Shown here piece after piece: positions 1-8,218 of a DNA stretch of 64,000 bases; positions within the stretch are counted from its first letter, which is position 1, and each line of letters begins with the position of its first letter. The stretch is from Mycobacteroides franklinii. GTDB taxonomy: Bacteria > Actinomycetota > Actinomycetes > Mycobacteriales > Mycobacteriaceae. Below the pieces are notes generated by a model, which did no database searches, had not been told where the DNA came from, and saw only the letters and a program-made list of their open reading frames with translations. Made by a program: the position numbers and the translations under genes. The DNA lies in NCBI RefSeq assembly GCF_002013895.1, contig NZ_MAFQ01000005.1, positions 62,001-126,000 of the forward strand, in the 5' to 3' direction.

Positions 1-714
1 GCAAGGGACCCCTGGCAGGAAAGGGTCGACGGCACCGACTGGTGCAGCGTCGGAAGTGAGTTGGATGCCATCGGCTGCGCGGTGACTGGGCAGCTGCTGA
101 CACCGGAGGAAGCAGGCGCGATCGCGGGACTGTATTCCGATGCGGCCTGGTTCCGCTCGACGGTCAACATGAGCCGGCACCGCTTCGGAGAGGGCGAGTA
201 CCGGTATTTCGCCCAGCCCTATCCCGAGGCGGTCGTTGCACTGAAGCGGGCGCTGTACCCCAGGCTGCTTCCCATCGCCCGAGATTGGTGGACCCGGCTC
301 GGCCGACCGACCCCATGGCCCGACGAACTGGACCAGTGGTTGCGCATGTGTCATGCCGCCGGACAGACCAAATCGACAGTGACCCTGCTCAAGTACGGGG
401 CGGGGGACTGGAACGCCCTGCACCGAGATCTATACGGGGAATTGGTTTTTCCGCTTCAAGTGGTTATCAACCTGAGTGACCCGGGTGTCGATCACACCGG
501 CGGGGAGTTCCTGCTCTACGAGCAGCGGCCGCGCGCTCAGTCACGCGGCACAGCCCTGACGATCCCGTACGGACATGGGCTTGTCTTCACCACCCGGGAT
601 CGCCCGGTGCGATCGGTGCGCGGCTGGTCGGCGGCACCGGTGCGCCATGGGGTTTCGATGATCCGCAGCGGTACCCGGTACACGCTCGGTCTGGTCTTCC
701 ATGATGCGGCATGA
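1..714 (+). CDS. 2OG-Fe(II) oxygenase, 5' partial
   Basis: Probable non-haem Fe(II)/2-oxoglutarate-dependent dioxygenase. The HRD triplet in ALHRDLYG supplies the H-x-D iron ligands, and the C-terminal VRHGVS...R segment supplies the distal His and the Arg that binds 2-oxoglutarate. The frame is open to the window edge. The stretch ending TDWCSVGSELDAIGCAV looks like the usual N-terminus of these proteins, so the true start is probably just outside the window; TTG at 61 and GTG at 82 are weaker in-window options. The stop overlaps the next gene's start (ATGA at 711-714), so it is coupled to an Ada-type zinc-domain protein. That pairing suggests a role in alkylated-base repair or another oxidative demethylation, but the substrate cannot be read from sequence. 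Confidence 0.8.
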   Translation, partial: ARDPWQERVDGTDWCSVGSELDAIGCAVTGQLLTPEEAGAIAGLYSDAAWFRSTVNMSRHRFGEGEYRYFAQPYPEAVVALKRALYPRLLPIARDWWTRLGRPTPWPDELDQWLRMCHAAGQTKSTVTLLKYGAGDWNALHRDLYGELVFPLQVVINLSDPGVDHTGGEFLLYEQRPRAQSRGTALTIPYGHGLVFTTRDRPVRSVRGWSAAPVRHGVSMIRSGTRYTLGLVFHDAA

Positions 715-1016
715 CGGCGTCGGCTGAGCGCTACAGTCTGATCGGCGTCGACGGACGGCCGTACACCAGTTCGGCACCGGGCACTTTCGGTGGACATCGC
801 CGCAACAAGCTGTACGGTCGGCTCGACTGCCCCACGGCTTTACGCGCCCTCGCCGCCGGTGGCTACGCGCGCAACCGAGTCTTCTTCGCCGACGAGCCCA
901 CCGCGATCGCTGCGGGATTTCGGCCCTGTGCGGTATGCCTTCCCCAGGCCTACCGCACCTGGAAGGTCAGAGGTTCCCGGAGAGATACGGGTCCCCGTCG
1001 AACCGTTCACGGGTGA
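711..1016 (+). CDS. Ada-type metal-binding domain protein
   Basis: A 101-residue protein resembling the isolated N-terminal zinc domain of the Ada alkylation-response protein. The visible ligand signature is the Cys in YGRLDCP followed by PCAVC (C-x2-C) after a FFADEPTAIAAGFRPC stretch, the classic Ada layout. No methyltransferase or AraC domain is present. It starts inside the stop of the 2OG oxygenase (ATGA), so the two are co-translated. Its 3' end overlaps the convergent nitroreductase gene by about 50 bp. Ada domains bind DNA and repair methylphosphotriesters through a Cys ligand; whether this stand-alone version does so, or serves as a zinc-binding partner for the oxygenase, is unknown. 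Confidence 0.75.
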   Translation: MTASAERYSLIGVDGRPYTSSAPGTFGGHRRNKLYGRLDCPTALRALAAGGYARNRVFFADEPTAIAAGFRPCAVCLPQAYRTWKVRGSRRDTGPRRTVHG

Positions 1017-1641
1017 CGAACTCCTCGACACCATTGCGCCGTAGCTTCGTCAGCTGTTTGACCGGCTTGCCTATGGGCAATACCGCAGCCACCGCATGCG
1101 TATCGGGAATTCCCAGCAGTTCAAGGACTTTCGGCTCCTGTGCCACGGCCATGGTGGTGAGGGTGCCGCCGTACCCTTCCGCTCGCGCGGCCAACAGGAT
1201 GTTCCACACCAGCGGATAGATCGAGGCTCCGCCGATGACTCCAACGCGGTCCAGATCCTGATCTGTCGCGGCGATCAATCGCAGGTCTACGCACACGACG
1301 AGAACAACAGAGGCGGTACGCAGTGGTGTGAATACCGACTCAGGAACGGTCGTCGCGGCGATGGTTTCCGCGGTGGCCGTGGTGGGGCTCACCGGATTCC
1401 AGGGTGACTCGCCGGCCACGATCTGTGCGAAGTAGCGGCGTGCGCCGGGTGTGGTCGCCTCGATGAGACCCTCGCGCGTCTCCGGGGCCGTGACCACGAT
1501 GATGTGGCCGGCTTGCCGGTTACCGCCGCTGGGTGCGAATCGGGCGTTATCCAGGATTCGGTCTAACACGTTGTCGGGCAGCGGTTCCCCGGTGAACTCG
1601 CGCGCCGCGAACGTGCTGCGCATGACGTCGTAGAGCTCCAT
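967..1641 (-). CDS. nitroreductase family protein
   Basis: A 224-residue FMN-dependent nitroreductase-fold protein. The N-terminal segment with R-x-F (STFAAREFTGEPLPDNVL) and the ARFAPSGGNRQ motif are the usual FMN-phosphate-binding residues, and the GGTLTT segment is the second FMN contact. Relatives reduce nitroaromatics, quinones or enones with NAD(P)H; no specific substrate is evident here. The gene is monocistronic and convergent with the Ada-domain gene, overlapping it tail to tail. The ATG at 1641 gives a standard N-terminus for the family. Confidence 0.85.
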   Translation of the reverse strand: MELYDVMRSTFAAREFTGEPLPDNVLDRILDNARFAPSGGNRQAGHIIVVTAPETREGLIEATTPGARRYFAQIVAGESPWNPVSPTTATAETIAATTVPESVFTPLRTASVVLVVCVDLRLIAATDQDLDRVGVIGGASIYPLVWNILLAARAEGYGGTLTTMAVAQEPKVLELLGIPDTHAVAAVLPIGKPVKQLTKLRRNGVEEFVTRERFDGDPYLSGNL

Positions 1642-1676
1642 GTTGTCACTCTAGTCAGGCGCAGCGGACCTGATGT

Positions 1677-2663
1677 TCATCGTTCGGAGTCCAGGGCCGC
1701 CATCTGGGCGGCGGAGTAGCGATCGCCGGCCACCTGTTCCGCGGGTACAGCGGCCTCGATCCAGCTCAGTTGATCGGCGGTCAGTGCTAGGTCTGCCGCG
1801 ACCACCGCCTCGGCCAGTCGCGTGCGGGTGCGTGCTCCCACCAGCGGCACGATGTCGGTGCCGCGGGCCGCCACCCAAGCGATCGCCGCCTGGGCCACCG
1901 TGACATCGAGTTCCTGCGCCACGCCGCGCAATGTCTCGACCAGGGCCAAGTTGCGGTTCAGATTGTCATCGGCGAATCTGGGGCTCGCGGTCCGGAAATC
2001 TCCCGGTCCGCCACTGGATTTCGTCCAATGGCCGCTGATCAGCCCCCGGGCCAATACGCCGTAGGCGGTCACGCCGACCCCCAACTCGCGGCAGGTATCC
2101 AGGATGTCGTTCTCGATGCCGCGGGACACCAACGAGTATTCGATCTGCAGGTCGTTGATCGGTCGGACGGCCGCCGCACGGCGAATGGTTTCCGATCCGA
2201 CCTCCGACAGTCCGATTCGCCGCACATATCCCGCGTCGACGAGTTCGCCGATCGCCCCGATGGTGTCCTCGATCGGAACCGCCGGATCCAGCCGGGCCGG
2301 ACGGTAGATGTCGATGTGATCGGTGCCAAGACGCTGTAGTGAGTAGGCGGCAGCCGCCTTCACCGCACAAGGGCGAGCGTCGAACCCTACCCAGGATGTG
2401 TCGGGGCCAAGCTGGCCGCCGAACTTCACGCTGAGCTGGTAGCGCTCCCGCGGTATATGCCGCAATGCCTCGGCGAGGAGCAATTCGTTGTGCCCCATGC
2501 CGTAGAAGTCCGCGGTGTCCAGCAGCGTGATTCCCGCGTCGAGTGCGGAATGCACGGTGGCGATGGCTTCGCTGCGATCCGAGGCGCCGTACGCGCCCGA
2601 CATCGCCATGCAGCCGAGGCCGAGGGCCGAGGTGGTCAGTGAGCCGATTGTCGTGGTCTTCAT
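1677..2663 (-). CDS. aldo/keto reductase
   Basis: A 328-residue TIM-barrel NADPH oxidoreductase of the aldo/keto reductase superfamily. ATG at 2663 is chosen because MKTTTIGSLTTSALGLGCM is the normal family N-terminus; the open frame extends 75 codons further but without homology. Asp49, Tyr54 and Lys80 of the catalytic tetrad are visible (TADFYG, SVKFGG). The usual His is not: the strand reads DIYRPARLDP, with Ala123 in the His position, a variant seen in some actinobacterial members. It is divergent from an MmyB-type regulator starting at 2765, the usual genomic arrangement for a regulator controlling an adjacent reductase. Confidence 0.88.
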   Translation of the reverse strand: MKTTTIGSLTTSALGLGCMAMSGAYGASDRSEAIATVHSALDAGITLLDTADFYGMGHNELLLAEALRHIPRERYQLSVKFGGQLGPDTSWVGFDARPCAVKAAAAYSLQRLGTDHIDIYRPARLDPAVPIEDTIGAIGELVDAGYVRRIGLSEVGSETIRRAAAVRPINDLQIEYSLVSRGIENDILDTCRELGVGVTAYGVLARGLISGHWTKSSGGPGDFRTASPRFADDNLNRNLALVETLRGVAQELDVTVAQAAIAWVAARGTDIVPLVGARTRTRLAEAVVAADLALTADQLSWIEAAVPAEQVAGDRYSAAQMAALDSER

Positions 2664-2714
2664 GCCGATCAGTCTTGGCTGGATCGGGCGGCATAACCAC
2701 GGCGCGTCGAACCT

Positions 2715-2729
2715 GGGACCGCCAGTCCC
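2715..2729. promoter_or_regulatory. inverted repeat between divergent genes
   Basis: GGGAC-CGCCA-GTCCC, a perfect 5-bp inverted repeat with a 5-bp spacer, lies in the 101-bp gap between the aldo/keto reductase and the XRE/MmyB regulator. It could be the regulator's operator, but the arms are short and GC-rich, so chance is a real alternative. Confidence 0.3.
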
Positions 2730-2764
2730 TGGCTGGGCGCGCGCGTGGCGGCAACAATGGTGCG

Positions 2765-3604
2765 ATGGATCGAGAGTCGCTGGCAGACTTTCTACGCCGC
2801 CGCCGCGAGATAGTGCAACCAGCCGATGTCGGGCTGCCCGTGGGCTCCCGTCGGCGCACCGCCGGCCTGCGGCGTGAAGAAGTTGCACAGCTCACGGGGA
2901 TGTCGGTGGACTACTACGGCAGGCTGGAACAGGCTCGCAGCACCCAGCCATCCGAGCAGATGCTGCGCGCCCTCGCACGCACCCTACGTCTGACCGATGA
3001 CGAGGCTGACCATCTCTATCGGCTTGCCGGACACACCGCTCCCGACCGTCCTCCGCGCGCTACGCATGTGCGCCCGGCGCTCCTATTCGTGCTCGATCAG
3101 CTGCGCGACGCGGCCGCCTTCGTCTGCTCCGACACGGGAATCATGCTGGCCCAGAACGAGCTTTCGAAACTGTTGTCCGGCGACCTTGTTGTGGATGAAA
3201 TCGGGCTGCAGTCCAGTCTGCTGTGGCAGTGGTTCACCGATCCCCGAGCGCGTGAGGCGGCGCCCGAAGAGGATCACGAAGAGCATGCGCGCACGATGGT
3301 GGCCGACTTACGCGCCGCCTGGGGACGTCGGCGCTCCGATGCCGATATGCGTGAACTGGTCGACGGGCTCTTGCAACGCAGCCCCGAGTTCGCACGGCTG
3401 TGGGAGCGTCACGAAGTGGCCACCCGCCGAATGCAACGCAAGACCTTTCTGACGCGGGTGGGCGCCATCACGTTGGACTGTGAGGTGCTCGCGACCACCG
3501 ATGGTCAACAGCTTGTGGTGCTGACTCCGCCGGTCGGATCGTCTGCGCTGGAGAGCCTGCGACTGCTTGGCGTGGTGGGCGAGCAGACACTCAGTCAGGG
3601 GTAG
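2765..3604 (+). CDS. XRE-family regulator with MmyB-like ligand-binding domain
   Basis: A 279-residue transcription factor. Residues about 1-75 form an XRE-type helix-turn-helix (RRTAGLRREEVAQLTG followed by SVDYYGRLEQ), and residues about 95-270 match the MmyB-type PAS-like ligand domain, ending in the characteristic LRLLGVVGEQTL tail. The start ATG at 2765 is chosen because MDRESLADFLRRRRE is the family N-terminus. Such proteins commonly regulate a divergent oxidoreductase in actinomycetes and can bind fatty-acid-like ligands. Here the divergent partner is the aldo/keto reductase. Its 3' end faces the remnant of a paralogue. Confidence 0.88.
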   Translation: MDRESLADFLRRRREIVQPADVGLPVGSRRRTAGLRREEVAQLTGMSVDYYGRLEQARSTQPSEQMLRALARTLRLTDDEADHLYRLAGHTAPDRPPRATHVRPALLFVLDQLRDAAAFVCSDTGIMLAQNELSKLLSGDLVVDEIGLQSSLLWQWFTDPRAREAAPEEDHEEHARTMVADLRAAWGRRRSDADMRELVDGLLQRSPEFARLWERHEVATRRMQRKTFLTRVGAITLDCEVLATTDGQQLVVLTPPVGSSALESLRLLGVVGEQTLSQG

Positions 3605-3610
3605 GCACTC

Positions 3611-4079
3611 CTACTCGACGAGGCTTTGGGTGCCGAGCACTATCGCCAGCGCGAGCCGCTCGGCGCAGGTCCGCGACGATCTGCGCCTGGAAGTCCGCGT
3701 GTTCCCGGGGAGTGTGTATTACCCGAGTTTCGGGACCAATCACGTTGCGCCAAACACTGTTTCGCTCAATTCCCCGCCAGGTTGTGATCGGTCCCATCAG
3801 TGCGTCGTATGGTGCATTGGCCACCACAAGTGTCCACGTCGCGTCGAACACCGCGACCGGTGTGTGCGAGAGGCGGTCGAGCAGGCATTGCACGCTGGCG
3901 GTGATGCGCGTCGAGACCATGTCGCGGCCGGGTGTCGCGTGCCCGGCGAGCCAGAACAGCAGATCGCGCTCGCTATCGGAGACGCGCAGCGTCCGAGCCA
4001 GGGCCTCGGCGACCTGTGCCGAGGGGGAGTGGCCCGCCACTGCCGAACTTCTCGAGGCCGCGCGGCCTAGGACGCTCAC
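3611..4079 (-). pseudogene. remnant of an MmyB-like XRE regulator
   Basis: Reading from 4079 down, a stretch starting near SPSAQVAEALARTLRVSD and running through the ligand domain (CLLDRLSHTPVAVFDATWTL) matches the same family as the gene at 2765. It has no helix-turn-helix, and breaks at QAQIVADLRR near 3665. Immediately after, in a different frame, is the family's C-terminal tail ERLALAIVLGTQSLVE with a stop at 3611. Compared with the intact neighbour, roughly 75-80 codons between those points are missing, so an internal deletion with frameshift is the simplest reading. A short open frame (3591-4079, GTG overlapping the patatin stop) could still be translated but would lack DNA-binding and half the sensor domain. 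Confidence 0.7.
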
Positions 4080-4921
4080 TCGTGGTGATGTTCCAGCAGA
4101 TCTGCCTGATTGATCTTGAATCGCGGCATGGTCAGCCATCGGCGGGTCTGCTCGCGTGCGCGACCGATCAGCTCGTCCGCGTGGGAGAAGTCCGCCGGCG
4201 ATGTGCGGACGGGGCACAATGCCGGAACCACCCGCAAATCGACACTGCTCTCGAAGCGTTTTACGTCGGCCACCAGCCGCTGGTTGATGGCAAGGGTCAT
4301 CGCATGTAGCGCCATAGCCACTGCGCCTCTTGGCGTTTCGGTCAGTGCGCAGGCATAGCCGGTGGGCAGCACCCAGATATCCGTGGCGCCGAGCGCTACC
4401 GCATGCGAGAGCGGAGTGTTGTTGACCACGCCACCGTCCATCAGATCGCGTCCCTGAATCCGTACCGGCGGCAACACCGCGGGAACGGCCGCGCTGGCGG
4501 TGATCGCGTCGATGGCATCGCCCTGTGAGAGCAGGACGTCGATTCCGGTCAGCACGTCCGTGGCGACGACATGCAGCGGAATCGGGGCGTCTTCAAGCCT
4601 GCGGAACAGCAAGTTTTCCCTGAGGAGGCGTCGTAGACCCGAGTCCGACACCAGGCTCTGCCGTTGGCCTATGAAACCCAGGAATCCCACCGACAGATTG
4701 GTGGGAAACACGTCCTTGCGCGACAAGGATCGCCACAGATCGGCGAGACCTTTGATGCCGTCGACATCGGGCCGTGAGGAGATCCAGCCCCCGTTCAGCG
4801 CACCCACCGACGTTCCTACGATGAGGTCGGGAACGGCCCCGGTCTCCGCGATGGCGAGCAGCATACCCACCTGGATCGATCCCAGGCTGGCGCCACCGGA
4901 GAGCACGAACGCCGTTGTCAT
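4076..4921 (-). CDS. patatin-like phospholipase
   Basis: A 281-residue patatin-family serine lipid acyl hydrolase. The oxyanion segment is VLSGGASLGSIQ, the nucleophile elbow is VGTSVGALN, and the catalytic Asp sits in DLMDGGVVNN, giving the Ser-Asp dyad. ATG at 4921 begins MTTAFVLSGG and overlaps the upstream TetR stop as ATGA, so the two genes are coupled; longer open frame upstream lies in the TetR coding region. A likely role is phospholipid or acylglycerol turnover controlled by the TetR protein. The C-terminus ends in three consecutive histidines and a Glu. Confidence 0.87.
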   Translation of the reverse strand: MTTAFVLSGGASLGSIQVGMLLAIAETGAVPDLIVGTSVGALNGGWISSRPDVDGIKGLADLWRSLSRKDVFPTNLSVGFLGFIGQRQSLVSDSGLRRLLRENLLFRRLEDAPIPLHVVATDVLTGIDVLLSQGDAIDAITASAAVPAVLPPVRIQGRDLMDGGVVNNTPLSHAVALGATDIWVLPTGYACALTETPRGAVAMALHAMTLAINQRLVADVKRFESSVDLRVVPALCPVRTSPADFSHADELIGRAREQTRRWLTMPRFKINQADLLEHHHE

Positions 4922-5751
4922 GAAACAACACCAGCCACGTCTGGCGCCGTCACACCGACGCCGTGGAGGAACGCCTCGGCGAAAATCTTGCACACCTCGT
5001 GTATGTCCGGGAATTCCAGTCCGAGCACTCCCTCGGCCGCGGGCCGAAAGGCGAAGTGCATGACGACGGGCGCGATCAGCTGCTGTGTCAGCACGGTCAC
5101 CGGTAGGTCCCGAATACGCCCCGCGGCAATCTCCCCGGACAGCCACTCTCCGACGCTGGCGAGCATGCGCGGCGCGTTGTGTTCGACGAGCGCCCGCACT
5201 GAAGGGTCGGAGGGGCGGGAGATGATTTCGGCGTACATGGCGGGCATCACCCGGGGCTTTTGGCTGAAGGCCGTGGCGAGGCGTTGGTAAATGCGGTGGA
5301 GTTTCTCCTCCGTGCCGACGGACGGGTCCGCCACCGTGTCCTCAATGTCGACGATCGGTCCGAATCGGTCGAAGGTGGCCCGCATCAGTTCGTCGCGGCC
5401 ACCGAACGCCGCGTAGAGGCTGTGTACCGAGCAGTCCGCTGCGGTGGCCACGGCCTCCAATGTCACAGCTGCCAAACCGCGTTCGTCGATCAGCTCGGCC
5501 GCGGCGAAAGTGGCGCGGTCACGAACGGGCGCCCGCCCACCCGGGTCAACGCCTGAGTCGCGAACCGCGGCGTCCAAGGCGTGCCGCGTGCCGCCGAGAC
5601 GGCGCAACAACGTACTCCGGGACATTCCCGCGGCGCGGGCGACCTCGACCAGCGGGACGTCCGCGACGTCCTTGCCCAGTGTGTGCGCTGCCTGTAGCGC
5701 GGCATTCACCAGGTCCTCGGAGACGGGGATACCTGCCTTTGCTGCGGTCAC
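4918..5751 (-). CDS. TetR-family regulator with two HTH segments
   Basis: A 277-residue regulator with a TetR C-terminal ligand domain. Two helix-turn-helix-like segments are visible: residues about 16-60 (VPLVEVARAAGMSRSTLLRRLG) and a canonical TetR one at about 78-125 (AAVTLEAVATAADCSVHSLYAAFGG). Tandem TetR N-domains on one chain are uncommon. The start is GTG at 5751. It leads a two-gene coupled operon with the patatin and is divergent from the FAD monooxygenase at 5843, so it may control both; the 91-bp gap contains TTGAA-T-TTCAA at 5801-5811. Confidence 0.82.
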   Translation of the reverse strand: MTAAKAGIPVSEDLVNAALQAAHTLGKDVADVPLVEVARAAGMSRSTLLRRLGGTRHALDAAVRDSGVDPGGRAPVRDRATFAAAELIDERGLAAVTLEAVATAADCSVHSLYAAFGGRDELMRATFDRFGPIVDIEDTVADPSVGTEEKLHRIYQRLATAFSQKPRVMPAMYAEIISRPSDPSVRALVEHNAPRMLASVGEWLSGEIAAGRIRDLPVTVLTQQLIAPVVMHFAFRPAAEGVLGLEFPDIHEVCKIFAEAFLHGVGVTAPDVAGVVS

Positions 5752-5842
5752 ATCCCGATGATACTGCTAGACATGGAACTCTGCTAAATGTAACCTGTAT
5801 TTGAATTTCAACACCTAGTGAATATCTGAGAGGGGCGAGAAA

Positions 5843-7114
5843 ATGAGCGAGAAGACGACATGTGTCGTGGTAGGTGGTGGTCCGGCGGGGATCTTCGCGG
5901 GTCTGCTCCTCGCCCGGGCCGGGGTAGAGGTCGTGGTGCTGGAGAAGCACGGCGACTTTCTGCGGGACTTCCGAGGTGACACGGTGCACCCGTCCACGCT
6001 GCGGTTACTCGATGAGCTAGGTCTTTTCGAACGATTCGACAAGCTGCCGCACACGAAGCTTCAGCGGATGAGGGTGACCAAACCGGACGGCCAGCAAGTG
6101 GTGATGGCCGATCTCACTCGGCTGCGCACCCCGCACCCGTACATCGCGATGGTGCCGCAGTGGGATCTGCTGGACATGCTGGCCGAGGTCGGCAGCGAGG
6201 AACCGGATTTCGACCTGCGGATGAACCATGAGGTAACCGGGTTGCTGTGGGATGAGTCCGGCCGGGTCAGTGGGGTTCGGTACAAGAGCCCGACGGGAAT
6301 CGGTGAGCTGCATGCCGATCTGACGCTCGTCTGCGACGGACGCTGGTCCCTGTGCCGCCAGGAGGCCGGACTCGTTCCCCGCGGATTCCCCGTCGGCACT
6401 GACATTTGGTGGTTCCGCGCGCCGCGGGTGCCGGGGATCGGTGAGGAGCTGGTTCCGCGCTTCAAGGACGGAAAACTCTTGGGGATCATCCCGCGGCAGG
6501 GCTACTTGCAGATACCCCAATTCATTCGCAAGGGAGATGACGCGCGCCTGCGGGCACGGGGGGTGGAGGCATTCCGCGATGATCTCGCCGACGTGGTGCC
6601 CGAACTGTCCGGCGTGGTCGACGAGATCGAATCCATGGACGAGGTCAAACTCCTGGATGTGCGGATCAACCGGTTGTCCCGTTGGTACACCGACGGGCTG
6701 CTGTGCATCGGAGACGCGGCCCATGCGATGTCGGGCCTGGGTGGTGTCGGGATCAATCTCGCGGTGCAGGACGCGGTCGCGGCCGCGCGCATCCTCGCGG
6801 CACCGCTGCGCGAAAAGCGTGTTGCCCGTGAAGACCTCGCTGCGGTGCAGCGCCGGCGCATGTTCCCCGCGGTGGTTACCCAGGCCGCGCAGATCTTGGC
6901 GCACCGACACCTGGTAGACCCGGTGTTCACGGGCGGAAAGCTCAGCGGCCCCGGTTGGCTGCTGCCGATCATCGAGCGCTTCGGGTGGCTCACCGTGATT
7001 CCCGCCTACTTCATCGGCATCGGTGTGCGGCCGGAACACGCGCCGGCCTTCGCCCGCCGGGCACGGTGGTTAGGGCGTAGTCGTTCTGGACAGGTGTCCG
7101 GGTTTGAGCGATAG
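5843..7114 (+). CDS. FAD-dependent aromatic monooxygenase-like protein
   Basis: A 423-residue class A flavoprotein monooxygenase of the PheA/TfdB-like superfamily. It has the FAD dinucleotide-binding GxGxxG variant VVVGGGPAGIFAGLLLA at the N-terminus, a DG motif (VCDGRWSLC) and the second FAD motif GDAAHAMSGLGGVGINLA. These enzymes use NAD(P)H and O2 to hydroxylate phenolic or polyketide substrates; the actual substrate is not evident. A Shine-Dalgarno-like GAGAGGGGCGAG precedes ATG 5843. It is divergent from the TetR gene and followed 27 bp later by an epimerase gene, probably in one transcript. Confidence 0.88.
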   Translation: MSEKTTCVVVGGGPAGIFAGLLLARAGVEVVVLEKHGDFLRDFRGDTVHPSTLRLLDELGLFERFDKLPHTKLQRMRVTKPDGQQVVMADLTRLRTPHPYIAMVPQWDLLDMLAEVGSEEPDFDLRMNHEVTGLLWDESGRVSGVRYKSPTGIGELHADLTLVCDGRWSLCRQEAGLVPRGFPVGTDIWWFRAPRVPGIGEELVPRFKDGKLLGIIPRQGYLQIPQFIRKGDDARLRARGVEAFRDDLADVVPELSGVVDEIESMDEVKLLDVRINRLSRWYTDGLLCIGDAAHAMSGLGGVGINLAVQDAVAAARILAAPLREKRVAREDLAAVQRRRMFPAVVTQAAQILAHRHLVDPVFTGGKLSGPGWLLPIIERFGWLTVIPAYFIGIGVRPEHAPAFARRARWLGRSRSGQVSGFER

Positions 7115-7141
7115 TGGCCACCTGTCTATCTGGAGGTTGAA

Positions 7142-8197
7142 GTGGCCGGCGATCAAATCCTGGTGACCGGCGCGTTCGGATTGGTTGGGTCGCAGGTCGT
7201 GGCGGCACTTGCCGCCCAGGGTTACGCGGTGGTCGCCACCGACCTGCGCACATCGGCGAACCTACGCAGCGCGGAACGTCTGCCCACTGGTGTTGAGGTG
7301 CGCTGGGCGGATCTCACGTCCGCCGCGGAAGCCGCGTCTTTACTTGGATCTACCGCACCCCGGGCGATCATTCACCTGGCTGCCCTGATCCCGCCGTTCT
7401 GTTACATGAATCGATCCCTGGCACAGAAGGTCAACGTCGACGCCACCGCACACTTGGTAGCCGCAGCTTCCCAGCTGGCATCGCCGCCGCGATTCATCCT
7501 TGCCTCCAGCGTTGCCGTGTATGGCACCCGTAATCCCCATCGCGACAAGGGATTGCTCACGGCGGACACGCCCGTCAATCCGAGTGACCTCTACGGCGCC
7601 AATAAGGTGGCGGCCGAAGAACTCGTGAGGTCCTCGACACTCGAATGGGTGGTGCTGCGACTTGGCGGCGTGTTGACGGCAGCGCCGCGCTGGAGCATCG
7701 ATCCCCATCTGCTGCGGTTCGAGGCGGTACTTCCGTCAGACGGTCGCATCCAGACCGTCGACGTGCGCGATGTCGCCAGCGCCTTCTGCGCCGCGATCAG
7801 GACAAGCCACGTCAGCGAGGTGTTTCTCATCGGCGGCGACGACTCGCATCGCACGACGCAGTCAGCGGTCGCATCCGAAACGGCTGCGGCAATGGGGCTC
7901 GTCGGCGGGGTTCCGCCCGGGCGCCGGGGTGATCCTGACGATGACGGCACCTGGTTCGTCACCGACTGGATGGATACCGAACGTTCACAGGAAGTCCTTG
8001 CTTTCCAGAGGCATTCATTGGGCGCGATGCACGCCGAGACCAGCGCCACAGTGGGGTGGAGACGCGTGCCCTTGCGCTTGGCGGCACCCATTGTGCGTGC
8101 CGTATTGAAGACCCGGTCGCCGTATCGTGGGCACGGTGGGCGGTTCGCGGATCCATGGCGCGCGGTCCAACGGTGTTGGGGCGATCCGCAATACTGA
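7142..8197 (+). CDS. NAD-dependent epimerase/dehydratase family protein
   Basis: A 351-residue extended short-chain dehydrogenase/reductase. The Rossmann motif GAFGLVGSQ is near the N-terminus, an ASSVAVYG segment contains the catalytic Ser, and YGANKVAAEE provides the Tyr-x3-Lys pair. The start is GTG 7142, preceded by a strong GGAGG Shine-Dalgarno. The C-terminal part is more divergent, so the substrate (sugar nucleotide, sterol or other) cannot be assigned. It is co-directional with the upstream monooxygenase and the downstream MBL hydrolase with short gaps, consistent with a small catabolic or modification operon. Confidence 0.85.
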   Translation: MAGDQILVTGAFGLVGSQVVAALAAQGYAVVATDLRTSANLRSAERLPTGVEVRWADLTSAAEAASLLGSTAPRAIIHLAALIPPFCYMNRSLAQKVNVDATAHLVAAASQLASPPRFILASSVAVYGTRNPHRDKGLLTADTPVNPSDLYGANKVAAEELVRSSTLEWVVLRLGGVLTAAPRWSIDPHLLRFEAVLPSDGRIQTVDVRDVASAFCAAIRTSHVSEVFLIGGDDSHRTTQSAVASETAAAMGLVGGVPPGRRGDPDDDGTWFVTDWMDTERSQEVLAFQRHSLGAMHAETSATVGWRRVPLRLAAPIVRAVLKTRSPYRGHGGRFADPWRAVQRCWGDPQY

Positions 8198-8218
8198 GAC
8201 GATGCGAAAGGTCGATGG

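Noticed and set aside
6017..7039. 340-codon minus-strand open frame
   Set aside because: Antisense to the FAD monooxygenase; no domain seen.
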